Part shown: positions 22,884-34,267 of the stretch, in pieces | Numbering within the stretch: position 1 is the first letter of the stretch | Layout of the letters: each line of letters starts with the position of its first letter | From: Mesostigma viride | Lineage: Eukaryota > Streptophyta > Mesostigmatophyceae > Mesostigmatales > Mesostigmataceae | Length of the DNA: 64,000 nucleotides | NCBI GenBank assembly: GCA_009746045.1 | Contig: RPFO01000015.1 | Coordinates: forward strand, 2,266,998-2,330,997 | Direction: 5' to 3' | Made by a program: the position numbers and the translations under genes | The notes under the pieces: generated by a model | What the model was told of the DNA's origin: nothing | Seen by the model: only the letters and a program-made list of their open reading frames with translations | Databases searched by the model: none

Positions 22884-25869
22884 TGTTTTGTTTTATGATC
22901 CTTCCTTGCAGATCACAGGTCAACATCAAGGCTGAGGAAGTGAGAGACTGAGAGACAAAATGTTCACGCATAAAACTGGCAGCTTGAGATGCCCTTGCTG
23001 CCTTTGTTCATTTCATTGTATAGGCAATTAGGTGGCAAAGGTAGAACTGCCACATGTCAAGCAAGGGTTGCAACACTTCTAGATTCCTAGAATATTTGTT
23101 GTGTGATTGCCAGATGCCATTTGCTGAAATGCAACATAAGGAATGATTGCCATCTGTCAACATGCAAATAACCATCATATGGAACTGCCATCTGTCAATA
23201 AACTAAGCAATGTGCTCTACTAGGCATTCGCCACATGTCCATGGAATAAAGTATCTAGAATCCTTGTCAGGAATCAAGAAACACTGACATAAGATCTGAC
23301 ACAACAGTAGTCACTGTACCATGAATCTACCTCATGAACTAGCAACATGTTCAGGCCAGTTGGCATGCCAGTTGTCAGCACAATTGTCACGTGATATGCT
23401 GACACACTAGTCTACTTGGCAAGACCATAGTGCATATAACTTTGGAAGGCCGTATCTCAGCCATTCGTAGTCCAAATTGAGTAGGAAAAAGTGCTATAAG
23501 TCCAGCGGGACGGGACATGCCCGAATTTTTTGGCGCCAAAAAATTCGCGCCGGAACCGAAGGTCATAAATTTCACGTGCACGGTGCGCGCACCCCTTGCG
23601 GAAGTGGCCATGGCGACTGCGTTCAGGCGAAACTACCACACCAGGGCAGGCGAAATGCAAAATTTTTACTCGAATCTAAAAGACGATGCGTTTATGATGT
23701 TAGTTTGTGGCGGAAATCAGCTGGTTGACAATACCGCTGTTGTTTTTTTATGCCATCGGCATGGGGGGTAATCTGAATTTTTTGGTCGCGCGGAATGAAA
23801 TAGAATTCATGATAGCGGCTGTAAAATCGCGGTTTAAGGGTTGTTCTGACCGTGAAGCAGGCGTTAATATCGGTTGCATCGAATTCTAAACCGATCTGGT
23901 GCTTTTTGCCAGATTTTCGGCCATTATCGGTAAGTAATTGTTCAGACCTGCGCAGTGCGTGTCTGACCTGTCCATGGAAGAACGGCTGTTGTTGCGCGCC
24001 TGGGTGAGGGATTTACGAGGGCGAGGTACAGATTTGTCGCGAATGTTATCTGCTATCAGTGCTTTCTTCTATGAGCTCATCGTTCGAGGTTTTTTGCGTT
24101 CTTTTTGGGCAGTTTCCGCCAGCTAGCTCGCCGTCGCTTGCCGTTGTGTTGTCGAATACCTGGCAGCTTTAGATTGTTTTCGTTGATGCCGTGGTCAGGG
24201 CCGCTTCAGTCGCAGCCTATAGCTCTTTGGGAAGGTATAAGGCATTTCATAAAACGCGTTCCGGCAAGGATGTTGTGCGTATGGACGCTTCTTGTTGTTT
24301 GAGAGTGACGCACCCTCTCTTCGCAGGCCACAGCGGCATCACAGCGCTCATGCGCTGAAGGGCCGCCAGTGGTTTCTTTGCATTTTATCGTGCAGGGATG
24401 GAAGTGTTTTAGTGATGATGATGTTGGAGATATTGCATTTGTGTGACTGCATGTAGATAGCTGGCACCAATGGTGGTTTGAGCTTTCCTTTGTTATGATG
24501 ATGTGACAAGACTATAATGTGCTGAGCCAACCATGGTTGACATGCATGACTGCATGCAAGCTATCTATACCATGTTCCTGCTTGGTTCCTCGCCCTCCAT
24601 AGTCCCAGTTTGTCATCCATGCCGGGGAGGACAGTTTAGGAGGTGTTGTTGAGTTGATTAGCTTGGTTGGCATCAACCTTACACTCTAACCTGGGAGAAA
24701 CATAGGAAATGCTGCTTAGGCGTATTAGGGCTACCATCGTCAAGGCTATGAACATATTTACAAGGCTGGCCATGCTGGAGGGATGATGAAGACATATGAG
24801 GTGCGTGGCCACCCCTTTGTACATTGTAAACATACTCAGCATGGTTTTGGTGCACGTTGGGTGGCATAAGAAGTGGCACTGTGGGGTTACTAACTTACTG
24901 AGTGGTCCTTAGCGCCTTGTCAGGTGGTCATATAGGAAACCCATCAACTTGAGTAGTTCTTGTCACAATGACCCCCACGTTGAGCATGCGTTGCCGTCAG
25001 CGTGCAAGAGTTAATTATATGTGTGCTTTGGTCATGCAGTTTGCAGATGTCTTTGATGAAGAAGGAGGTGCTACTGTGGCTGAATGGTTACTATAATTTC
25101 CTTGTAGTGTCTACATGGGTGGCCGTCTTGGAATGGTTGTAACTTGGGCAGTTCTTGTCGGAACGTCGTCAAACCTGGAACATAGGAGGTACCATATGTG
25201 CAGAGGGTGGTAGTGTGTGGTTTGGCCAGTTTTCACGTGGCTTAGATGTATAAAGGGGTGTTTGTGTGGTTAAATACTAGCTAAAACCTCCGTCAGCGTC
25301 ATCACAGGTGGCAATCTGGGAATATCCATCAAATAGGGCTGCGCTTGTCAGAATGACCTGAAAAATTGGGGCTGCATGTCCCCCCCTCTCCAGTATTTGA
25401 AAATATAAGATATGGCATGATTCTATGTGTTTATGATTTGTTTTATTTGTTTTGGTGAAAAAAAGTACCCTTTTTGCGAGAAAATCCATCAATGTGTCTA
25501 AACATCATTATTTTGTGCTCAAAATTAGGCAGACTTTCTCAAAAGTGGGGGAACTATATGGAAATATATGATTTGGTCCAAATATGTTTGCCCATTGTCC
25601 TAGGGAAAATATGCCAAAAGTAGCGTCTTTTTCTATTTTTAGCGCGTAACCGGCATCTGGTGGGGGCTAGTACCCCCCCCAAGTGGTTGGAAATTTTTTT
25701 TAAAATCATATTTATGGTTCCCAATCATAATTGGATTTTTAGCACATGCGTAGGTATGGTTTCCAGAAATGTGCTATTTAGGCATATCCCCTCCCCTTAA
25801 ATCTCTATCAAGCTGACTATATACAAGCACAATGTGGGCAGGGCAGGTGGATACACTAATATCCAGACA
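22884..25869 (-). repeat. Element C copy 2 5' LTR containing insertion T
   Basis: Duplicate of 14834-17819. The T copy lies at 23507-25806. Confidence 0.85.
23507..25806. mobile_element. Insertion T, duplicated copy
   Basis: Duplicate of 15457-17756 with only a few base differences. No transposase was recognised. Confidence 0.6.
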
Positions 25870-25874
25870 ACCTG

Positions 25875-26773
25875 CACCTGCTGGCTCCTACGTCGTGGCT
25901 TAAGCAGCTGATCTCCATCATTAAGTCCAAGTTTCCTCTGGGTATAGGGAGCAATGGCAGGTGGAGAATGAGCCTCTGCTGTTTGTGGGCATGGAGGCCA
26001 CACTGGTGAAGAAGGGGGGAGAATGGCGTATGCTGCTGGTGGGGGGTAATGCTTATCAAGAAACCCTCATTAGCAAGCTTCCTCCAGTCATCACACAGGC
26101 ACTGTGTCCTATGGTCAGGGGCATGGTTGCTTGGGTGGCAGGCATTTCCAGGCCAGACCTTATGGTCATAGCCAGGTTGCCTGATGACATGCTGATGGAG
26201 CTAGGGTCTGCCAAGGTGGCTGATCAGGTCAGGGCTTCGTCTGGCATACTGTTGTCTGCAGTGGATTTATCACAACCCATTTGCATGGAGCTGTATGTGG
26301 ATAGCTCAATGGACAGCAGGCAGGTCTCCAAGGTCCGGGGCAGGGCTGCAGGGCTCTTTGTGCTCAGACAGGAAGGCCTGGGGAGTTTGGTGAGCTGGTT
26401 TAGTCGCCTGCACAAACGGGTGGCTGTCAGCAGTGATGTGGCAGAATGCAGGGCTATTTGTGAAGGCATTCACACAAGCCTTTATCTGAAGGAGTTGCTT
26501 CATCAGATGACTTCTAACACTCCTTGGCCACTTCAGGTTACCACTCTTCTCAAAACAGACTCCATGGGGATGGTGCAGTTTGTGCACAGACAGATGGCCA
26601 GAAGTAGGGACTTGGATTATCTCCTTCTTAAGGAATTGTCCTCCTTGGCCAATATTGAACATATCCCTGGGGTTGACAATCCTGCTGATGCTTTGACCAA
26701 GCAAGTGCAGAAGGCAGCAGTGCAGTACAAGGTTCTTCAGTCTCTGATGGACCCATCTCAGCAAGCTGTCTAA
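25875..26773 (+). pseudogene. pol: Element B: end of RT and RNase H (copy 2)
   Basis: Duplicate of 17825-18723 with the RNase H residues conserved. It is separated from the rest of B by the duplicated C fragment, so it has no upstream RT of its own. Confidence 0.85.
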
Positions 26774-27605
26774 GCTGGTGCCTGGTTATAGGGCATTGGA
26801 GAGCAGATTGTATGGTAGTGTCAGCATTGTGACTGGCATAATATCTGTATTTTAGTCTGTACTAAGGCTCATGGACCATGGTACACCCACTCTGATCATA
26901 ATCAGGATACAGCCAGGTTTTGGCTGGGGTTCATGCTGTTGACTACACAAGGTTGACAGGTCCGTTACAGACAATGTATTCTATTTTAAAAGAAATGTAT
27001 ATTTGTACATACTTCTCACAATGGTCTGGGAACCTACATACTGGGGTTTATTCGATTCCCTGGTATTATGTTTCTACAAGCTGGCCTGTTCAGGTGTTTG
27101 CCTGTTCAGACTTCCCTAGTTCCCCAGGGCAGGATTTAACTGTTGCCTATGTGTTTCATTTTGTCATTTGTTTGCTGTGGCAGTTTACCATCTGGCAAGT
27201 AGACGGGCGCCGTAAGTAAGACGGGCGCCAATAGACCCCTGTTGAGAGAATGACAGGCAAACTGTTGTAATACGCCTTACTTTGTCTAGTGGTATTTTAA
27301 TTGTCATGGATTTATTGTACTTATATTGAATATGTACTGGGTTTTGTGGGATTAGTATCTGGGATTAATGTAACTCACTGCCAGTTCTAAGGTCATTGTA
27401 CTGGAGGCTCTACCGAGGTGATGGGATTAATTCCTGGAGAAGACCTCATAGAATTAACCTGTATGTATTTAATTTTGTGTGTGTCTAATATCTGGTGGTA
27501 CTCTGTAATGCCACTTCCATAGGTTTTCTCCATTTCTCATGGAATGGTTTTCCCTGTGGCAGATCTGTTTCTTTTCCAGTTCCTTAAAAGAAAGGGCTGG
27601 GGGAA
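26774..27605 (+). other. Element B 3' untranslated region, copy 2
   Basis: Duplicate of 18724-19555 with the same polypurine tract before the LTR. No gene seen. Confidence 0.55.
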
Positions 27606-27983
27606 TGGCATTGGCCATTAAAGACATCTGTTCAAGCTTCAAGCTGGAGTGAAGGACATTTCAAGCTATCTCAAGGGTCCCTGGCAGGGGATGTGATCCC
27701 TAAAGAAAATAAGGGATTGAAGTCAACGTAAAGGATTTACGTTAGATGGATAGAGATTGTTACGCTCTTTCCAACGGCACCTTGAACGCCTCATTTGGTT
27801 AAGGGACGTAAAAGTTATGACGTTTCCTATAGGCTGTGCCGATAGTACCCGGCGCGCCACTGTGGGCGCGTACGGACACAGGATGTACAAGTGTCACTAT
27901 GATAGTCCGCAGGACGTTGACAGGACTTGTACAGGACTTGATGGTCAATTGATAGGTAGGCGTGCTGTAGCGCGCCAGGACCT

Positions 27984-28531
27984 AGTTAGGTTAAATAGTG
28001 CCGGAACCTATTTGCCCACTGAGGCAAATCGGGCCGGAACACTATTTTGCCCGGAATAACCACTTCCGAGCACCCAAGTTAATTCGGCCGAATTAACTTG
28101 GGTGCTCGGAAGTGGTTATTCCGGGCAAAATAGTGTTCCGGCCCGATTTGCCTCAGTGGGCAAATAGGTTCCGGCACTATTTAACCTAACTAAAACCTGG
28201 CCTCGTGGAGGGGGGACGAAAAGCCCGAGACATCCGCCTAGGCCGCTGAGCACGCAAATGATATTGCGCCGGAGCTGCCTCAGTGAGGATTCGAACCCCT
28301 GACCTCCAAGGTGCACAGGTTTTAGTTAGGTTAAATAGTGCCGGAACCTATTTGCCCACTGAGGCAAATCGGGCCGGAACACTATTTTGCCCGGAATAAC
28401 CACTTCCGAGCACCCAAGTTAATTCGGCCGAATTAACTTGGGTGCTCGGAAGTGGTTATTCCGGGCAAAATAGTGTTCCGGCCCGATTTGCCTCAGTGGG
28501 CAAATAGGTTCCGGCACTATTTAACCTAACT
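27984..28531. mobile_element. 548-bp element: two 208-bp palindromes around a tRNA-like spacer
   Basis: Palindromes at 27984-28191 and 28324-28531 flank a 132-bp spacer. The whole is bounded by GACCT at 27979-27983 and 28532-28536. The spacer ends are themselves inverted (AAAACCTG / CAGGTTTT), extending the symmetry. Recombination between the two palindromes would give exactly the single palindrome of unit 1. It resembles no standard family I know, although a TRIM-like or foldback element is possible. No coding capacity. Confidence 0.75.
28192..28323 (-). other. Spacer with tRNA T-arm / Pol III box B-like sequence
   Basis: The minus strand contains GGTTCGAATCC at 28287-28297, a perfect box B/T-loop, within AGGGG-TTCGAAT-CCTC, which resembles a T-stem and loop. 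GGAGGTC before it resembles a variable region. I could not fold a full tRNA: no acceptor or D-arm partner is present. It is probably a 3' tRNA fragment or a tRNA-derived SINE remnant. Confidence 0.45.
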
Positions 28532-28887
28532 GACCTATGAGACAATTGATGCTGAGTAGTGTACGGATAGGTCCACAGGACTAGCCGTATGGACAATTGA
28601 TAGATCTGCGCGCCAAAGGCGTGCCAGAGTCTGCGTAATCAATTGATTGACAGTTCAGCTGTGACAGTGCAGCTGAATACTTGGACGCGTCCCTAGCAAG
28701 CTATATGTGTGACTTGGTAGCACCGGGACGCTAGTTCTTGCGTGCACGTTCTCTTGGCACTGCGACCCTGTCGCCTGTGCTGCGTGCAGTCTTGGAAGTG
28801 ACGTGACTTACGTCTGTGTTTCCTTATTCATAATAAAGGCAACATTCCTGCAAGAACCATGGCGAACTTCGGCATAACTCTCATTCA

Positions 28888-29748
28888 ACTGGCACTGTTC
28901 CTGCCATCCACACTCAGACCCATACGGTCTAGGAAATAGTCTGGTAAGGCCCTATCTGTGACCAGGAAGCCATACTTGGCCCCCTTGTCTCTGATACGGT
29001 TGAGCCTTGCCCATTCCTCTGCTACAGGGCCGACTATCTCAAAGATGTCATACTGGTGCTTGTAGTAGTTGGTGAGGTTGAGAACCTTGTCAGAGAACTC
29101 TTCCCTCAACCCATCCAGGAACTGAGCCCAGGTTAGCTTATCCCTGACAGCCGTCCTAGTCTTCTCCCTGACACGCTCTGAGGAATCCCTGTTGCACGTG
29201 GACGTGTGGAACACCTGCACTAGGTTGACAGTGGGGTCCACGGAGAGCACAACCAACTCCATGTCCTCTAGCCACTTGTCCAATGCTTCCTGTGCTAGTG
29301 GTGGGTTAAGAGGCTTCTGCCCGTTCATAACATTGACCGCACTCATGTGAGGCCTCGACCCTGGCAGTGCCTTCACTGGCTCCCCCACAGCGGGAGTCAC
29401 AACAGCAGCACCACTAGTAGGGCCAGCAGGCGTAGGGGAGGGCACATCAACATGGAGCCTCTTACCATTGCCGTCAGCGGAGACATCCCTCTTACGCTTC
29501 TCCACGGCTGGTTGCCCATTTGCCACCATCATTGCATCAGATGGCCATGTCGCCCGCACCTTCCTCGCCTCCTCCACCGTCTCCTCATGCCGTCGCTTGC
29601 TCCCTGGCCTCTTTCCCCCATCGCCGTCGCTGGTGGGGATAGCCTCCCCCACCAACTGCTCCTTGTCCTTCCTAGGCTCCTGGCTCTCCCCAGCCGGCGC
29701 CTCCGCCAGCTCGCCCTTGTCGCCGTCGCCCGGTTTGCCACAAGGCAT
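28888..29748 (-). pseudogene. gag: Element D gag, 3' truncated
   Basis: ATG at 29748 (MPCGKPGDGDKG), chosen over an upstream non-ATG start. The N-terminal ~130 residues are Pro/Ala/basic and probably disordered. The conserved part (QEALDKWLEDMEL, PTVNLVQVFHTS, FSDKVLNLTNYY, DRMGLSVDGRN) matches the gag of element A closely. The frame then runs into the B LTR. The zinc knuckle and pol that should follow are missing. It starts 53 nt after the ORF0 stop. Confidence 0.75.
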
Positions 29749-29801
29749 TATATACAAAGTGGCGACACAACAATACAGGCGAAGAGAAAGGAAGAACAAA
29801 C

Positions 29802-30950
29802 TCAAGCGCTGGTGTTGTCTGAAGAGGCTGTTGGCTGCTCTCCAGACGTTGCTTCCGCCTCACGCTCTTGCGCAGTGAGCGCCATGCACCGGTGTTCCCA
29901 CCCTGGGAACTGCTCGGACCTCCGCGCCTCGTTATAAGGCCCAAACACTCGGCTTACCGGTCGCCCGTCAGCCGACAGCTCCACCGGCACCCTGGGCTCG
30001 CTGCCCCGGCGAAACCACTCCAGGTTCCTTACCCACCGGCTTCCACCAACCCGCCGGTCGTTGCGCGACCCCCGACCCAATTCGTGATCCGGCTCCGCCG
30101 GTATGTGCAACTCTGCTCGTCGCCGAGCCGAGTATCCCTCCTGCGTCCCGTCGCCCTCGTCGATTTGTTGCGAGGACCTGGCGATGATGCCCGCAGGCCT
30201 GTCTACGAACTGATCGTGGAAGTCTTCGGCAGAAACCTCACGACCAGTGATGACGCTCACGGTCGGCCCTGTCGCACCTGGCGCCCTTTGCACTCTGGGC
30301 GTGTCCAAAGTGGACCAAATGCCCGGCGGCCTGGTGGTGATGACCCAATGATCCGCGTGCCCGCGGGACTCCTGGATCAGGATGTTGACCAGATGTTCGC
30401 ACGTCTGTGCGACGACCTCTGCTGAGGACCACGGGTTGTCCTCCTCGCGCGTCTGCGCGTCCCGTATGATGTGCGATGCGTCCGTGCCTTCCCCCAACGA
30501 GCTTGTGGCCACCCAGTGATTATACAGCCTCGCACCGCCTAAACAGATGGCGGTAAGCTGACTCAGCGTCTCCCTCGCCAAGTCCAGCGCCTGTATCGTT
30601 ACGTGCCCTCCTTGGTACGCAACCTCCAAGCTGTAAATCAAAGATGCAATCTCGTCCCGAATACTGACGAGACGCTCCGTGGCGACTCTGCCCGTTTCGC
30701 CTGGCGACGTCGTCGCCCTTATCCCCATTACCACTGGATCGTTAGCTGACGGCCCAGCAGCGTTGCCGAAAACCGCAACCCACCCGCCTTCAGCAAGTCC
30801 TCGCGCTATGTATGCGGCCTGCACAAAGGTAGATGCGTTCGATTGGTGCGTGTAAGGATAGAACGACCTCTCGCGCGCCGGCGGCACCGACGTATCTTGG
30901 CGGCTCGAAGACTGCGACTCAGGCGTTCTTGCCCGAGCGTCGGCCGACAT
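29802..30950 (-). CDS. Element D ORF0: conserved protein of unknown function upstream of gag
   Basis: ATG at 30950 (MSADARARTPES) is the first ATG; the open frame extends upstream to 31058 only through a TTG. It gives ~382 residues with no frameshift. No domain is recognised. Clear homology to the ORF0 of element A at 63011-64000: SPGETGRVA, EVAYQGGH, LDLARE, LSQ, then NPWS.AEV.AQT, ILIQESRG and INEGDGT/IDEGDGT. The C-terminus is Glu/Ser/Ala-rich. It has no signal peptide or membrane segment. Placement just before gag on the same strand suggests co-transcription from the LTR. A structural or accessory particle role is only a guess. Confidence 0.7.
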   Translation of the reverse strand: MSADARARTPESQSSSRQDTSVPPARERSFYPYTHQSNASTFVQAAYIARGLAEGGWVAVFGNAAGPSANDPVVMGIRATTSPGETGRVATERLVSIRDEIASLIYSLEVAYQGGHVTIQALDLARETLSQLTAICLGGARLYNHWVATSSLGEGTDASHIIRDAQTREEDNPWSSAEVVAQTCEHLVNILIQESRGHADHWVITTRPPGIWSTLDTPRVQRAPGATGPTVSVITGREVSAEDFHDQFVDRPAGIIARSSQQIDEGDGTQEGYSARRRAELHIPAEPDHELGRGSRNDRRVGGSRWVRNLEWFRRGSEPRVPVELSADGRPVSRVFGPYNEARRSEQFPGWEHRCMALTAQEREAEATSGEQPTASSDNTSA

Positions 30951-31049
30951 GAAAACTTGCAGCAGGAAAGTGCAATAGTACGAGTTAAGAACGAAGCCCA
31001 GAGCGTGAGCTCCTGGTCTTCCACACACAACGGGATGAGCCAAAGTTGC

Positions 31050-31767
31050 AGGCAGCAACCTTTTAACCCGTGCACCAAGTCACGACCACGGTGGTCACTT
31101 CCACGTCCAATGTGGGCACCCACGGTTCGTGCTTGCCAAGATAGCTGGTCATCCCCATGACCAAGCTATATCCCCTTCGTTGTTCCTCGTTCCCATCGGC
31201 GTGACGAGGCACGTGCAGGCGTGCAAGCAAATCCCCAACGTCCACTGGCATCAGTGCAGAGCCAGAACGAGCTGGATTTGCCTAGACTCCTGCAACCTAG
31301 GAAGTACAGGACCTGTCACAAGCCTGCAAGGTCTAGTATCCTTGCAGTCCTGTGCCAGCTCCAGTACCCCACCAGTCACAGGCTGCTGCTCCTCCTGGTC
31401 TACGTGGACCACAGTCACGTGATGGTCAGGCTAAGCCTGTGCAGGCACGGCCTGCCACGTGTCCTGTCCACTATACCAGAGGACTGCCCCCTAGTCGGCC
31501 ACGGACGGCTAGGACTTCGGGACCTCATATCTTTCTCGTCCCTTGTCTGTTTCAGGCGGTCAGCACGGCGTTGGAAAGGTCTTTCCAAACTGCATCCACT
31601 TAGCATATTGGTTGCCCAAAATGCTAACTGCATGTCAATGTGTGTGGACCTAGTATAAGTCGTTTCGGGTCGTACGGTCAATTCGTGTGAACCGTAGCGC
31701 CCTAGAGATCTCGGTTGACCATGCGTCCAAGAAGCAGTGCTGCTTCGCACTGCTTATATTGTGCGCC
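31050..31767 (-). repeat. Candidate 5' LTR of element D
   Basis: The minus-strand sequence after the break in A RT starts TGGCGCAC, like TGGCATTGG in the B LTR, and carries TTTCCAACG followed by AGGGACG (about 31550-31580) in the same order as B. The other end and primer site were not resolved. Short frames inside (31063-31750) have no known domain. Confidence 0.4.
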
Positions 31768-34239
31768 AAGTATCCTGTGCTTCCTGCTGATCACCCTTAA
31801 GAAAAGCCCTCTTGAAATCTACCAACACAGAGCTATAGGGTATCCCCTTGTTCAGAAAAGACAAGTAAATGCACAACAAAATCCTCCATGTATCATGCAG
31901 CATCCCTGGTGTGTAAAGCTCCTCATCTGCTAACTGTCCAGTGCCATGGTACTCAGTCACAACTGGTCTAACATGTGGCACCTGCACGCCATCCACCTCC
32001 TTGAGCTTGAGGACAAACATCAATCTGAGCAGCTGGTGATCCTCCGGGAGGACATCCACAGGCTCTGCACAGTTGGCAACTATCCACTCATGCCCAGAAG
32101 CAACAAAGCCAAGAGTCCATGCCTTAGCCATCTTGGGGCTTTGCATCATCTCCACTAGCTTGCGCCAAGGTACAGGACTCGTTCCTGGGATCTGGTACCT
32201 CTGCACACCCAACTCACGTGGGTCAAACGTAGTAGGGAGGATCAGCAGGTCCCCAGCAATGGGCTCCTTTGTATCAGGACCCTCTGCCTCTTGACCCCTC
32301 ACAGCCCTTACAGCCACACTAAGACCCTGGGAGTAGCGATATCTCTGCAAGGGAAGGCGGCCCTGCCCCTCTAATGCTAGTTCCTCAGAGGATATCCTTA
32401 CCCCTGGCAAGCACAAGAAGTTCTGACCTAGAATGGCAGGCCCCTGATACCCTTCAACCACACTGAACGTGGTGGGCACCCCCAGGATAGGCACACTCAC
32501 TTCTCCCAAGATCTTCATGGACACATTCCCAGAGAAATCAGACACAGCTAGGCAGCTAGGGGATGACCACTGCAAGCCTGCAGCATCCTCTACCCTTAGA
32601 ATGGACACCTGTGAGTTGGTATCCACCTCTAGTGCTGGTGCCCCACATGACCCCCATCCCGTGAGCTTAGATACCTTGGGATCACGCTTGCTGTTCTGCA
32701 GAGCTCGAATGATGTCCGCCATAAGCAGCCCCCTGGACTGTGGTGCAGCCCTGGCCACCTGTGGCCTTGTGACAGACGTCTCAGCAGACTCCTGCTCACC
32801 CTCATCCATCCAGGACAGACCATAATCCAAGCATGCATGGCGAGTTAGCATCTACTGCCTGGCTCTCATCCTGCTCATCTCCCTCCAAGGGAGGATCAGG
32901 GCCGTCTTCAGGCCAGATTGCAGTTGGCCTTCTCTCCTTGACGTGAGCCCAGGATAGCCTGTACACGTGCTTGGGATTACTCTCCAAAGCCACCAGACAA
33001 GAATGGTTAGCCTCTTCCACATGGGTTACCAGCCCATCTTGCCACTTGCCACGCTTGCATGCCTGGTAATGACGGTTCCTTCCACATCCTGACCCTCAGT
33101 CCCACCTGCGGCCTCAGCATTTTCCAGCCCTTGTCCTTTCTCCTCAACCTGGAGAACACCCTGTCTGCCTTCTTCAGGCAGGCTGCCACCACGTCCTGTG
33201 ATAGCATACCAAACTGCAGTGCCAGGGGAGAGACTGCCACACCATCATAGTAATAGGTTACCCTGTGGTTAAGCTGCTCTTCAATCCCCTTACTGTACAC
33301 CAAGCTGCTCTCTCTAGAGCTGATGCCACAACAGGCACACTCCTAGCTGCTAGCACCACTGTTTTTACTTCACGTATCATAGATCTCTCTACAGCTCCCT
33401 GCTGCCCATGGCATTCCCTAGGGACCACTACCAACTTACAAGGAAGCTGGTCAGCCAGCTTGATCAAGCAGTCAAACTGCAAGTCAGCTTGCACCTTGGT
33501 GTACACCCCAAAGCCTGGCAACAAAGACTGGAGACCCAACAACAAGAGATGCTCATCCATGCCAGGCAGGATGGTCAACAGCCTATACCGGCTGAACCTA
33601 TCCACCCCCACCAACAGATACATGCCTCTGATATGCTGGATGTCCACCTGGATATCCCCCCGCTCTCTAGCAGGTTCTCTGGCATGGGACTGTGGGAGGC
33701 GAATAACATTCTCCTGACAGACACAATTCTGAGCAGCTGCACTGCAGGCCTCAAGCAAAGGCTCCTTGCCAATCTTCCAAGCAAACATCTCTGCCTGCTT
33801 AGAGTGGCCAAAGATATGGTGTAGAGTGTTTCCAGCCTGAGCATAGCTCAACCCCCTGTCAGCCTGGCTGCACAGAGAGGAACGTGACAAAGACTGTGTG
33901 CTTGGGACAGCACGACCCACCTGCTGTTCTCTTGCTCCAGGGACCTCCTCCAAGGAAGCTCGGCTCCCAGAGCCAGCCCCGGTTCCCACAGAAGCTGCAG
34001 GTCCTTCCAGTCTGGCGGCTTGACTCCCAGTGCCAACCCCAACAACTGGCTGGAGACCCTGCACCTGCCACAGGCACAGGGAATTCCACTGCTGCAGCAG
34101 CGTTATTGCAATCATTGAGTGGAAGCACCTCATCATTCCCAACCCCTTGCTGCTGCACACGAGGGACACCCCCATTACTATGTACAACAACTGATGTCTG
34201 TCCCACTAGGGGTGATTGACTATTTACAGGGGACAACAT
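31768..34239 (-). pseudogene. pol: Element A pol: integrase - SH3-like - protease - RT, frameshifted and 3' truncated
   Basis: Same domain order as element B on the opposite strand. Frame with ATG 34175: HHIFGH zinc-finger-like motif, then integrase D (GDIQVDIQHIRGM), D (KVQADLQFD) and E (HGQQGAVERSM). Frame changes near 33290, 33080 and 32850 lead through the SH3-like segment (VGLRVRMWKEPSL...RLSWAHVK) to the protease-like domain, with EVDTNSQVSI at ~32629 and AILGQNFL near 32460. RT starts near 32000 with PHVRPVVTEYHGTG and VLVDFKRAFLKGD, then stops at the D insertion. The rest of RT and RNase H are not in the window. Start uncertain because ATG 34239 is in another frame. Confidence 0.8.
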
Positions 34240-34267
34240 ATCAAGTCATGGCTTACCCACCTGGCCA

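Larger units (their letters stand above)
20276..28665. repeat. 8.05-kb tandem duplication, unit 2
   Basis: Second copy of 12225-20275. The junction joins the unit 1 sequence ...CAGCTGTGAC to the C pol sequence ATCACCG. Unit 2 is 340 bp longer because of the extra spacer and palindrome at 28192-28531. Confidence 0.9.
5520..28887 (+). mobile_element. Element B: copia-like LTR retrotransposon with INT-PR-RT-RH order, interrupted
   Basis: Parts in order: ORF0 candidate (5520-6173), gag (6339-7443), pol with integrase, SH3-like segment, protease-like domain and RT (7586-10183), insertion of element C, RT end and RNase H (17825-18723), polypurine tract (about 19536-19555) and 3' LTR. The RNase H and LTR parts occur twice because 12225-20275 is tandemly duplicated at 20276-28665. 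The right end (about 28887) abuts the truncated gag of element D, implying that B inserted into D. The left end and 5' LTR were not found, so the start is only the first part I can assign. Confidence 0.6.
27606..28887 (+). repeat. Element B 3' LTR, unit 2, with polyadenylation signal
   Basis: Runs from TGGCATTGG to about ...CTCATTCA, where the gag of element D begins. Without the 548-bp palindromic insertion and its GACCT duplication it is about 730 bp. AATAAA lies at 28832-28837. The right boundary is inferred from where D gag homology starts. Confidence 0.55.
28888..31767 (-). mobile_element. Element D: relative of A and B, truncated
   Basis: Candidate 5' LTR/leader (about 31050-31767), ORF0 and the N-terminal part of gag remain. 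The left side is cut by the B LTR and the right side abuts the RT of element A, so D appears inserted in A and then invaded by B. Confidence 0.55.

Noticed and set aside
28192-28323. Functional tRNA gene
   Set aside because: Only a T-arm-like part and box B are present; no acceptor stem, D-arm or clear anticodon arm could be paired.
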